Of a stretch of DNA of 64,000 nucleotides, positions 52,467-60,432 are shown one piece after another. The translations under genes and the position numbers were made by a program. Under the pieces are notes generated by a model. It saw only the letters and a program-made list of their open reading frames with translations. It was not told the origin of the DNA and made no database searches. Every line of letters starts with the position of its first letter. Within the stretch, counting starts at the first letter, position 1. Source of the DNA: GCA-2708415 sp964353185 (GTDB taxonomy: Bacteria; Pseudomonadota; Alphaproteobacteria; Micavibrionales; Micavibrionaceae); the NCBI GenBank assembly GCA_964353185.1, contig CAYGUV010000006.1:44543-108542 (forward strand), in the 5' to 3' direction.

Positions 52467-53122
52467 CTAATGACCACCATTGTACCGAGCGTGGGAATGC
52501 AATGGTTTATATTTTAATTGCTCTTGCGCTTTTTGGGTTTTTAACCGTGACCATGTCCCGCCAAAATCAACAATCAGATAACCGCACCCTCACCAAAGAA
52601 AACATCAACTTATACGTTAATGACATCATCGAATATACCGCTGCGGCGGAGCAAGTCATCAATATCATGCTGGCCAGCGGTGCAGAGATAAGCGATCTTG
52701 ATTTTACTACACCAACCGAAGCGGGATTTGATACGCCGCCGCATATATACAAGGTCTTCCACCCACAAGGCGGTGGCCTAAACTTTGTTGCGGCGCCCAA
52801 TGAGGCTATCCAAAATGGCGCTGCCTCCGTTTGGGAATTTCAGAATAATATCAATGTAGAATGGACCCCCACAGCCGCAAACGACATTATCTTATCCGCC
52901 TATTTTATTGACCAGCAAATCTGCGAACGCTTGAATGAAAAAATTACAGGAGATGCCACTATCCCCGTAACCGCAAGCCCGCACGCGGAATATTTCCTCA
53001 ACACAGGAACAACTGATTTTGATACCACGGAATGTGCCGCCTGTGATGAAATGCCTGTTTTATGTGTGGAAAATAATACAAACGATAATTACACCTATTA
53101 CAACATTATCGCCGTACAATAG
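52445..53122 (+). CDS. Pilin-like orphan protein, copy C
   Basis: A 225-residue paralogue of the products at 13433 and 18507. ERGNA at residues 15-19 leads into the membrane helix MVYILIALALFGFLTVTM. The helix with VNDIIEYTAAAEQV is followed by KVFHPQGGGLNF (VF at 104-105, GGG at 109-111, exactly as in copy B), WEFQNNI, QQICERLNE and C-terminal YTYYNIIAVQ. A CAACD pair of cysteines near the end may be structural. AAGGA lies upstream of the ATG. It is divergent from rmuC and convergent with engB. Confidence 0.7.
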   Translation: MTTSRFSSNDHHCTERGNAMVYILIALALFGFLTVTMSRQNQQSDNRTLTKENINLYVNDIIEYTAAAEQVINIMLASGAEISDLDFTTPTEAGFDTPPHIYKVFHPQGGGLNFVAAPNEAIQNGAASVWEFQNNINVEWTPTAANDIILSAYFIDQQICERLNEKITGDATIPVTASPHAEYFLNTGTTDFDTTECAACDEMPVLCVENNTNDNYTYYNIIAVQ

Positions 53123-53123
53123 A

Positions 53124-53795
53124 TTATTCGATAATAGAGATCGCCGCGCGTAATTCATCAATGCCCGTATTTTTGTTGGAGCTGGTGAAATAAAATTCTG
53201 GATGTAAAGCCGCATGTTTCTTTGATTTGGATTGTAAATCAGCAATATATTTATCCATCTCACTCTTTTTCGATTTATCGCATTTTGTGAACACAATGCG
53301 GTACGATACCGCCGCCTCATCCAACATTGTCATTAGTTCTTCATCGCTTTCTTTTAAGCCATGGCGCCCATCAATCAGAATAAACACACAGCGCAACGTG
53401 GCCCGCCCGCGCAAGAACCCCTTTATTAATCGATTCCATTTTTCGCGCGTTGTTTTTGATACTTTGGCATATCCATATCCGGGCATATCCACCATGTAAT
53501 ATTCATCTGCCAAATTAAAATAATTTAATTCCTGTGTCCGGCCTGGCGTATTGGACGTACGTGCCAACCCATTACGGCGTGTTAATGCATTTAAAAGTGA
53601 CGATTTTCCAACATTGGAACGCCCCGCAAACGCAATTTCAGGTAAATTCATTGGCGGTAGCCCATCTAACGCGGCCACCCCCAACATAAAGTCACAAGAT
53701 TTTGAAAAAAGCAGACGACCATGTTCTAACTGTGCCTTGGTAAATCTTGGCTCAGCTGTGTCACCAGAATCTTCGGATTCTATAAGGTCGCTCAT
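53124..53795 (-). CDS. engB: Ribosome biogenesis GTPase EngB/YsxC
   Basis: A 223-residue GTPase needed for 50S assembly. The start at 53795 (MSDLIESEDSG) avoids reading far into yidC, which a longer frame does. GTPase motifs are GRSNVGKSSLLN (P-loop), DMPGYGYAK (G3) and TKCDK (G4). It begins one base after the yidC stop, so the two are translationally coupled. Its stop is adjacent to the end of the convergent copy C gene. Confidence 0.96.
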   Translation of the reverse strand: MSDLIESEDSGDTAEPRFTKAQLEHGRLLFSKSCDFMLGVAALDGLPPMNLPEIAFAGRSNVGKSSLLNALTRRNGLARTSNTPGRTQELNYFNLADEYYMVDMPGYGYAKVSKTTREKWNRLIKGFLRGRATLRCVFILIDGRHGLKESDEELMTMLDEAAVSYRIVFTKCDKSKKSEMDKYIADLQSKSKKHAALHPEFYFTSSNKNTGIDELRAAISIIE

Positions 53796-53796
53796 C

Positions 53797-55746
53797 TTAT
53801 TTTTTCTTCTTAGATTTTTTTGGCTTCGGCTTTGAAACCTTTTTGGGTTTGCCTTCAGGTGCAGGGCCAATGTGACCATCACCATCAATATCTGTATTCG
53901 TGGCTTCTTCAATCTGTTTTTCGGCAACAATGGCTTCGGGGTGGATGCCTTCAACAGGCTCCATCTCTTTGTTTTTATTTTTGCCTAAAATATTCCCGAT
54001 TAAATCAACTTTCACGCCCATACGCGTCATGATGATATATTGTTGTATCACACTAAACAGGTTATTGAATGTCCAATAGATAACAAGCCCTGCCGCAAAT
54101 TGTGCCAAAATAAATGTCATCACCCATGGCATTGCTGCAATCATGTTGGCCTGTAATTTATCAGCAGGCGGCGGCGATAATTTACGTTGTATAATCATCG
54201 TTAATAACATCAAACACGGCCAAACCCCAATCATCAAAAATGACGGCGGTGTAAACGGCAACAACCCAAATAGATTAAAAATACTTGTCGGATCAGGTGC
54301 CGATAAATCTTGGATCCATCCGAAAAATGGCGCGTGACGCATTTCAATTGTGTTTGATAAAACCTTAAACAATGAAAAGAAAATTGGGATTTGAATCAAA
54401 ATAGGTAAACATCCCGCCATTGGGTTTACTTTTTCTTTTTGATATAACTTTACCAACTCTTGCTGTAATTTTTGCTTATCATCTTTGTATTTATCGCGCA
54501 TTTCGTTCATTTGCGGCCCAATTTGACGCATCTTTGCGAATGATTTGAAGGATGTGTTCGCCAATGGAAAAACAGCAATTCTTAACACGACTGTAAACAA
54601 AATAATCGCAACACCAAAATTACCAACAAGGCCGTAAAAGAAATTAATGATATAGAAGAAAGGCTTGGTTAAGAAAAAGAACCAGCCCCAATCAATCGTC
54701 AAATCAAAATGTGGGATATTCCACTCTTCACTATATTTGCGCACCATCGATAATTTTTTGGCACCTGCAAAAAGATTACTTTCATATTGCACCATACCGC
54801 CAGCAGGAACAATTTTTTCAGGCCCTAATACATCGGCTTGATAACGGTCTTTGGCTTTTACAATCGTGCCCGTATCAACCGCTTTGGTGAATGTTACACG
54901 AAATTTATTTTGCTCATTCTGGTTTGGAATTAACGTTGTTAACCAGTTTTTAGACGTTAATCCAACCCATCCATTATTGGCTACCTTTTCAAAGATGGGC
55001 TTTTTTTCCATCTTATTATATGTTTCTTCATATAGCGCATCGCCAACATATCCAATTGGCCCTTCGTGAACGACCCAGCGCCCTTCAAAATCATAGGGCG
55101 TTCCCCGTTCGGAAATCAACGCATAGGGGTACAATTTAACGTCCTTGCCTGTATTATTCAAAACGCGCTGAATAATGGTGAAGCCGTACGCATTATCAAT
55201 AGAGACAACCCGTTCAAACGTTAGCCCCTTTCCATTATTCCAACGCAATGTTATTGGTTGATCTTCGATTAGAACATCACCGCCCGCCAATGACCAAACA
55301 GATTTGGCATCCGGCACAGCAACATTTGAATCGCTTGTGACCCAACCATGTTCAACATACTTTGGAAAAAAAGACCCTAATGGCGAAAGTAAAACCGCAT
55401 TGGTTTTACGTTCTGCTGTTTTAAAATGTTCTTTGGTTGATAAATCATCCAAACGCGCCCCAACCGGGTTAATCGTTCCAAAGACCAAATCATTGTCGAT
55501 TTTAATGCGGTCTGTAGATGCCGTTTCAATAATTTCAGCGCGTGGTTTTTCCGTTAAATCCAACATTCCATTTTCAGATTGAATTTTGATGGCTTGTTGT
55601 TGCGCCATTTTATTGGCCGCTTCCATTTTTTCAAGCTTAGGCCCTAGGATAAAATGGTCATAGCTCAACCATAATAAAATTGAGATCACCCCAAATATTA
55701 TAAGGTTGCGTTTGTCTTCAGGGTGCATTTTATCGTTTTGTTGCAT
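53797..55746 (-). CDS. yidC: Membrane protein insertase YidC
   Basis: This 649-residue inner-membrane insertase has an N-terminal helix (residues 13-30) and a large periplasmic beta-domain (60-350). The conserved core follows, with FPLANTSFKSFAKMRQIGPQ, VNPMAGCLPILIQIPIFF and IYWTFNNLFSVIQQY. The C-terminal 60 residues form a lysine-rich tail (KPKKVSKPKPKKSKKKK), which may help bind ribosomes. The alphaproteobacterial order rpmH-rnpA-yidD-yidC-engB is complete here. Confidence 0.97.
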   Translation of the reverse strand: MQQNDKMHPEDKRNLIIFGVISILLWLSYDHFILGPKLEKMEAANKMAQQQAIKIQSENGMLDLTEKPRAEIIETASTDRIKIDNDLVFGTINPVGARLDDLSTKEHFKTAERKTNAVLLSPLGSFFPKYVEHGWVTSDSNVAVPDAKSVWSLAGGDVLIEDQPITLRWNNGKGLTFERVVSIDNAYGFTIIQRVLNNTGKDVKLYPYALISERGTPYDFEGRWVVHEGPIGYVGDALYEETYNKMEKKPIFEKVANNGWVGLTSKNWLTTLIPNQNEQNKFRVTFTKAVDTGTIVKAKDRYQADVLGPEKIVPAGGMVQYESNLFAGAKKLSMVRKYSEEWNIPHFDLTIDWGWFFFLTKPFFYIINFFYGLVGNFGVAIILFTVVLRIAVFPLANTSFKSFAKMRQIGPQMNEMRDKYKDDKQKLQQELVKLYQKEKVNPMAGCLPILIQIPIFFSLFKVLSNTIEMRHAPFFGWIQDLSAPDPTSIFNLFGLLPFTPPSFLMIGVWPCLMLLTMIIQRKLSPPPADKLQANMIAAMPWVMTFILAQFAAGLVIYWTFNNLFSVIQQYIIMTRMGVKVDLIGNILGKNKNKEMEPVEGIHPEAIVAEKQIEEATNTDIDGDGHIGPAPEGKPKKVSKPKPKKSKKKK

Positions 55747-55802
55747 CAGAATTTATATCCATCTATTTCTTGTTGGTCTGCGATTTTTAAATAAGCATAT
55801 CT

Positions 55803-56063
55803 TTATTTGCGCTTTTTATACCCCAGCACGGCGCGCCATGCAATCGACTCAGGCACAGGATCGTCAAATTTTCCATTATGCCATGGGTGGCATTTGCATA
55901 TTCTTATTAAACCCATCACGCCGCCTTTTAAAACGCCATGTTTTTGGATGGATTTTTGCGTATATTCGGAACAAGTCGGATAAAACCGGCAATTCTTCCC
56001 AATCAAGGGGGAGATTAAAAAACTATAGCCTTTAATCACGGCAATGATCATTTTTTTAATCAC
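55803..56063 (-). CDS. yidD: Membrane protein insertion efficiency factor YidD
   Basis: An 86-residue protein that aids YidC-dependent insertion. The cysteine-rich core is FLISPLIGKNCRFYPTCSEY and GLIRICKCHPWHNGKFDDP. It overlaps the rnpA 3' end by eight bases, which suggests translational coupling. Confidence 0.95.
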   Translation of the reverse strand: MIKKMIIAVIKGYSFLISPLIGKNCRFYPTCSEYTQKSIQKHGVLKGGVMGLIRICKCHPWHNGKFDDPVPESIAWRAVLGYKKRK

Positions 56064-56433
56064 GATGAATTTCCATCTTTTCTAAACACCAAATCAAATC
56101 ATTTTTTAGCGCCGCAAAATCACGCGTTAATGCGCCATAACGACCAACAATCACTATATCTAAATTTTGCGCGGCATAGTTGGGTAAAACTTCTAACGCT
56201 ATCGCGCGTAATTGGCGTTTTATTAGGTTTCTTTTTACGGCCAATTTACTAACCCGCTTACTGACGGTCAGGCCAAATCGAATGCCTAGATTTTCCTTAC
56301 GCTCTGTATTGTCCGCGATTTCAACAATAATACCTTTTGCAATCCATTTACGGCCGTTTGATTGCACCCATAAAAAATCAGACCGCTTTTTCAAGCGGTC
56401 TATTTTATTTATCTCAGTTTTTAATGCTTTCAT
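56056..56433 (-). CDS. rnpA: Ribonuclease P protein component
   Basis: A 125-residue basic protein that joins the RNase P RNA for tRNA 5' processing. The RNR region is KRNLIKRQLRAIALEVLP, preceded by RFGLTVSKRVSKLA. Located between rpmH and yidD as in most bacteria. The RNase P RNA gene is not in the window. Confidence 0.95.
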   Translation of the reverse strand: MKALKTEINKIDRLKKRSDFLWVQSNGRKWIAKGIIVEIADNTERKENLGIRFGLTVSKRVSKLAVKRNLIKRQLRAIALEVLPNYAAQNLDIVIVGRYGALTRDFAALKNDLIWCLEKMEIHRD

Positions 56434-56490
56434 AATAAGCCTACAGAATGAGCGTCCTTCGGCCTGCCGATTGACGGCTTTAAAAAAAGC

Positions 56491-56625
56491 TTAAGCGCTT
56501 AAGCGCGCACGGCCTTTTGCACGGCGTGCTGAAATTACACGACGACCATTTTTTGTTGCCATACGTGAACGGAAGCCGTGACGACGGGCGCGAACTAATT
56601 TACTAGGTTGAAATGTACGTTTCAT
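56491..56625 (-). CDS. rpmH: 50S ribosomal protein L34
   Basis: A 44-residue basic ribosomal protein too short for most ORF lists. It reads MKRTFQPSKLVRARRHGFRS, then RMATKNGRRVISARRAKGRA, and ends RLSA. TTGGAGA lies before the ATG, giving a good ribosome site. It heads the rpmH-rnpA-yidD-yidC-engB set. No DnaA box or dnaA gene is seen alongside, so the origin is not obviously here. Confidence 0.97.
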   Translation of the reverse strand: MKRTFQPSKLVRARRHGFRSRMATKNGRRVISARRAKGRARLSA

Positions 56626-56892
56626 ATCGATCTCCAATAGCCCTAAAAATTTAAAAGCGGGCATTAATCATTTATTAAATTCTTGCGTGTTATACATTTA
56701 ACCAGAGGGCGTGTCAAATATGTTTTTCAATAAACAAAGCCTGTTTGACGCATTCAAACCCTCTTATTGCGAGTTTCCGCTTGCGATTTCACCATAAACT
56801 GGCATTATTAGGTCTATATTCGTTATAATGACGTTTACATATCAATGCTTTAACGAATTGAACACAAAGAATAATTTTAAGGAAATACCCTT

Positions 56893-57513
56893 ATGTATAT
56901 GGATAATAAATGGAATCCTGTCCAAGGCGAAGAGCTAGCAGGATTTTTAGAACAAATTAACCCAATTGGCGATAAATACAGCGTCAGCCCCCAAACAACT
57001 GAGGTTGGTTGGCGTCCGCTGCCCTTTTATGACCAAGTGGCCCTTATCCGTGTGAAAGACCCTGCGTGGACACCACGTAATCTGTTTATCTATTACCTAA
57101 CGGACCAAGGAAACCTTTATTGGCTCAATGGGACATCCCCGCCAATTCACGAGGTAAACGCCAAAGCACCTGTTAAAATTACTGATGAAAACGTGCTCGA
57201 TTACTTACGTTTCTTCTGTTTCTTTGTCCGCGGCGAAGAAGGACCATTCTTAATCGCTGAAAGCATGGAAGACACATATGTGCCCAAGCAATTGGACGAT
57301 AAAACCCGTATGGTAATCGAAGGAACAGTCCGCGAAGCCAGCTTTGAAGGCAAAGATGATAAGAACAACTGGCTCTGTGATGCGGTTGTTTATTATTCTA
57401 ACGCGTTATTTATTGCCAATTTCTCGGTACAACCAGGCGGTATGATCGAAATGTTGGATGATGAGCCTATCGCAGCAGATTTACCCATAAAAATTGACGC
57501 CCCTGTTTCGTAA
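56893..57513 (+). CDS. Hypothetical protein, 206 aa
   Basis: A soluble protein without signal sequence or membrane helix, read from an ATG with TTTTAAGGAAA upstream. It is rich in aromatic residues and has beta-strand character (LFIYYLTDQGNLYWLNG, VYYSNALFIANFSV). I do not recognise a named family. Because it lies directly ahead of the Dot/Icm-like locus, an accessory role is possible, but no chaperone motif is evident. Confidence 0.65.
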   Translation: MYMDNKWNPVQGEELAGFLEQINPIGDKYSVSPQTTEVGWRPLPFYDQVALIRVKDPAWTPRNLFIYYLTDQGNLYWLNGTSPPIHEVNAKAPVKITDENVLDYLRFFCFFVRGEEGPFLIAESMEDTYVPKQLDDKTRMVIEGTVREASFEGKDDKNNWLCDAVVYYSNALFIANFSVQPGGMIEMLDDEPIAADLPIKIDAPVS

Positions 57514-57602
57514 ATAGAATAAACGCAAGCCATTGATTTGATTAGATAAAATTATTTATTTTTGGAGAATCTTTGCCAAATTTTCATTCCGTAATTCTCT
57601 TG

Positions 57603-57611
57603 TGATATACT
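57603..57611 (+). promoter_or_regulatory. Extended -10 promoter candidate before the IcmC-like gene
   Basis: TGTGATATACTTAT holds TATACT (57606-57611) with a TG two bases upstream. The eleven bases GATATACTTAT are identical to those before the small RNA candidate near 24.9 kb. The leader would be about 20 nt, with an AAGGGGG ribosome site before ATG 57640. Confidence 0.5.
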
Positions 57612-57639
57612 TATTAGGTAATAAGGGGGATTTACCATT

Positions 57640-58611
57640 ATGAGAGATCAAAACATGACCAATGTTTTCAAAATTTTAACTGTTGCTGTATTTTCTGCTG
57701 TGTTTTTACACGCAAATGACGCATTTGCTGGCCAATCCCTTGGCGCGGTTATTAATAATGTTATCGTCTCTTCCCGAAACGTCCCTAGCCTGTTTGCCGG
57801 ATTTTCTTACCTATTCGGTCTTGTTTTAGGGATCATGGGGATCTTAAAGTTAAAAGAGCATGTCGAAGCCCCCAACCAAGTACCAATTTGGGACCCGATA
57901 AAGCGTTTTATTGCGGGCGGTGCGTTCTTCTCCCTCCCTTATATGACAGGCGTTGTTTTTCAAACGCTCACTGGCGGTGACACAGCTGTACTCGAAGCAA
58001 ACGGCTATAATACAGCTGGCGTTTCTGACGGTGGATTAGATGCTAAACTTGTTAATCTAATGGCCGACATATGGGGGCCAATGAATTTTATTTTGACTGG
58101 CTTTGCCTATCTTGCTGGAATTATTCTTATTATGATTGGTATTTCGCGTTTGTTAAAATCTGAACAAGATGGCCCGCGCGGCCCCATGGGCTTAGGAACA
58201 ATTATGACCTTTATGGTGGCGGGTGTTTTATTATCAATCAACCAAATCTTAGGCTCGACAGTAAACTCAATCTTTGATGGCGGCGCACTCACATTCGCAG
58301 AACTTTCATATACAGAAGGTATGAATGGCGGTGAAGCACACGCCAATGCCGTTATTGGCGCGATTATGGCCTTTGTTGGCATCCTCGGTATCATAAGCTT
58401 TATCCGCGGATTCTTTATCATGCGCGGCGTCTCCGAAGGAAACGGGCAAGCGTCAATGATGGCGGCGGTCACCCACATTATTGGGGGCGCCATTGCGATT
58501 AATTTAGGCGGAATAATTAGTGCCGTCCAAGAAACCTTAGGCATCGGCGATTTAGGATTAACATTAAGCTCACTTGAGCCATTTATCACGCAAACGACCT
58601 TTATCGTCTAA
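57640..58611 (+). CDS. Dot/Icm-type IVB secretion membrane protein, IcmD-like plus IcmC-like modules
   Basis: A 323-residue protein has a signal peptide ending DAFAGQ (near residue 30) and a string of hydrophobic helices. Residues 50-100 match the IcmD/DotP module (FAGFSYLFGLVLGIMGILKL, then KEHVEAPNQVP). Residues 150-200 form a second similar module (TGFAYLAGIILIMIGISRLL). The end (245-300) has SFIRGFFIMRG and VTHIIGGAIAINLGGI, typical of IcmC/DotE. It therefore looks like IcmD fused to IcmC. The IcmD-like protein at the right end shares this first module at about half identity. These proteins form the inner-membrane part of type IVB systems. Confidence 0.75.
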   Translation: MRDQNMTNVFKILTVAVFSAVFLHANDAFAGQSLGAVINNVIVSSRNVPSLFAGFSYLFGLVLGIMGILKLKEHVEAPNQVPIWDPIKRFIAGGAFFSLPYMTGVVFQTLTGGDTAVLEANGYNTAGVSDGGLDAKLVNLMADIWGPMNFILTGFAYLAGIILIMIGISRLLKSEQDGPRGPMGLGTIMTFMVAGVLLSINQILGSTVNSIFDGGALTFAELSYTEGMNGGEAHANAVIGAIMAFVGILGIISFIRGFFIMRGVSEGNGQASMMAAVTHIIGGAIAINLGGIISAVQETLGIGDLGLTLSSLEPFITQTTFIV

Positions 58612-58677
58612 CAAATAATAACCCGCCTTACAAAGATGCTTTTCATTTTTATGCATGCTTGATACGTTATCTTCGGC

Positions 58678-59898
58678 ATGGAACAAAAATTTAAAAACAG
58701 CATCATCATTATCGGCGGGGGCATGAATGGCCTAACCCTTTCCTTATTATTGGCGCAAGATGATTTTGACGTGACATGTATTGATACTGCGCCTAAAACC
58801 ATTAATACCAAAGACATCCGAACAACCGCTATCTCATACGGATCATCCCGAATTTTAAAAGCCGCCAACATATGGGATGAAATTATCCCCCGCGCCTGCC
58901 CCATTCATAAAATACAAATATTAGATGGTAAGTCTTCAACATTGTTAAATTTTGATACAGATGGAAATTTTGACCCATCAAATATAGAAAATAATTTTGA
59001 AGCCTTTGGCTGGATTGTTGAAAATAAATATTTGTATCAATCCCTTAAATCAAATTGTGCCTCACATAAAAATTTAAACCATATCATGGGTCAAAGCGTT
59101 ACAAAAATAACCTATAACGACACCGACGCCGAAATAACATTAAATGATGGCACAACCATTACAGGCAATTTAATTATTGGCGCCGATGGTCGTCAGTCTT
59201 TTACACGACAGGCCGCGAACATCACCACCAAAAAATGGAAATATAATCAGCAGGCGGTCATTTTTGTTGCCACCCACGAAAACCCACACCACAATATCGC
59301 GATTGAGCATTTCCGCAGGCACGGACCATTTGCAATCTTACCAATGCAAGATGACAATCAAGGCCATCACCGCTCTGCCGTTGTATGGACCATAGAGGGC
59401 AGTCAATCAAAAGATGTAATCACAAACCCAGAAAGCCTATTGGCCGCAATGAACGCACGCTTTCCTGATGAATATGGCGCAGTGATGAAAGTCAGCGCCA
59501 CGCAAATATACCCCCTTAACTTTAACCATGCTTATGATTACGTTGCACACCGCACCGCACTTATTGGGGATGCGGCGCATGGCATTCACCCTATCGCAGG
59601 CCAAGGTTTAAATATCGGCCTGCAAGATGTACAGGCCCTGCATAAAATATTAGTTGATTTAAAAAACAATCATAAAGATATCGGCAAAGTTGAAAATTTA
59701 AAACAATATGAAATATTAAGAAAACCTGATAATACAGCCATGGCAGCAGCAACAGATATGCTTAATAAATTATTTTCAAATAATCGCCCCCTCACAAAAT
59801 TATTGCGCCGCAAAGGGTTAAAAATTGTTGAAAGAAACCGTGGGGCGAAAAAGTTTTTTATAAACCGCGCCATGGGTTTGAATAACACGGAAAAATAA
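58678..59898 (+). CDS. UbiH/COQ6-family FAD monooxygenase
   Basis: This 406-residue flavoprotein hydroxylates an aromatic ring in ubiquinone synthesis. The FAD motif is IIIGGGMNGLTLSLLL at the N terminus. The conserved DIRTTAISYGS segment and the second FAD motif ALIGDAAHGIHPIAGQGLN (near residue 295) fit the UbiH/UbiF/COQ6 group. The exact carbon hydroxylated cannot be read from sequence. It sits between two Dot/Icm-like genes on the + strand without shared function, so it may be a bystander. No strong ribosome site precedes the ATG. Confidence 0.9.
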   Translation: MEQKFKNSIIIIGGGMNGLTLSLLLAQDDFDVTCIDTAPKTINTKDIRTTAISYGSSRILKAANIWDEIIPRACPIHKIQILDGKSSTLLNFDTDGNFDPSNIENNFEAFGWIVENKYLYQSLKSNCASHKNLNHIMGQSVTKITYNDTDAEITLNDGTTITGNLIIGADGRQSFTRQAANITTKKWKYNQQAVIFVATHENPHHNIAIEHFRRHGPFAILPMQDDNQGHHRSAVVWTIEGSQSKDVITNPESLLAAMNARFPDEYGAVMKVSATQIYPLNFNHAYDYVAHRTALIGDAAHGIHPIAGQGLNIGLQDVQALHKILVDLKNNHKDIGKVENLKQYEILRKPDNTAMAAATDMLNKLFSNNRPLTKLLRRKGLKIVERNRGAKKFFINRAMGLNNTEK

Positions 59899-59906
59899 CC
59901 GCCATT

Positions 59907-60416
59907 TTAATAGGCGCGTAAAACTGCATCATCAGGAACGGATAAATCAATATCTTCTAATATAGCGGCGGGTGATTTTGATTGATTAAACAAATCTATC
60001 ACTTCTTTTCGAACGCTATATAATCGGCCTTTGCCAATAATTCTTTCGTTATATGTTACTGGCTTAACATAGTTAAAAAGTACTTTATCCAACTGTACAC
60101 CCTCAACAGGGTCTTGGACAAAAGAACACTCAATCATTTCTAATCGATACTCCCCAAACCCATCTAAATGCGTATAGTTAATGCGTACCGCGCGGCGGTA
60201 AAGCTCAATATCTTTATGTTCAATCGTATCTGGAAATGGCAATTGTAATTCCAAAAATTTACTACACATCCCGTATAATATATTTCCCTTGCGCGGGGAT
60301 AAGGATTGAAAAGTAATCAATATAATTGAAAGCAAAACAAAACCAACCACACACCAAATTAAAACTTTGGTTGTCATTAAGTTCTTTTTTATTTTTGCAA
60401 AATCTATTTTGGCCAT
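59907..60416 (-). CDS. Single-pass membrane protein downstream of the IcmB gene
   Basis: A 169-residue protein has a short basic cytoplasmic start (FAKIKKNLMTTK), one helix (VLIWCVVGFVLLSIILITF) and a 130-residue beta-rich periplasmic part (NYTHLDGFGEYRLEMIECSF). I do not recognise it; it is unlike IcmL/DotI or IcmM/DotJ by eye. It begins 16 bases after the IcmB stop on the same strand, so it is very likely part of the secretion locus, perhaps an accessory core component. Confidence 0.65.
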   Translation of the reverse strand: MAKIDFAKIKKNLMTTKVLIWCVVGFVLLSIILITFQSLSPRKGNILYGMCSKFLELQLPFPDTIEHKDIELYRRAVRINYTHLDGFGEYRLEMIECSFVQDPVEGVQLDKVLFNYVKPVTYNERIIGKGRLYSVRKEVIDLFNQSKSPAAILEDIDLSVPDDAVLRAY

Positions 60417-60432
60417 TCGCGCATATCTTTTG

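Noticed and set aside
53796..53954. Extension of EngB into yidC
   Set aside because: The extra 53 residues are a frame-shifted reading of the lysine-rich yidC tail; the start at 53795 fits the family.
56720..56797. 25-codon frame (MFFNKQSLFD...) between rpmH and the 206-aa gene
   Set aside because: Too short, no clear ribosome site, and no hydrophobic or motif signal.
56626..56892. Replication origin next to rpmH
   Set aside because: No dnaA gene and no TTATCCACA-type boxes are visible in this stretch.
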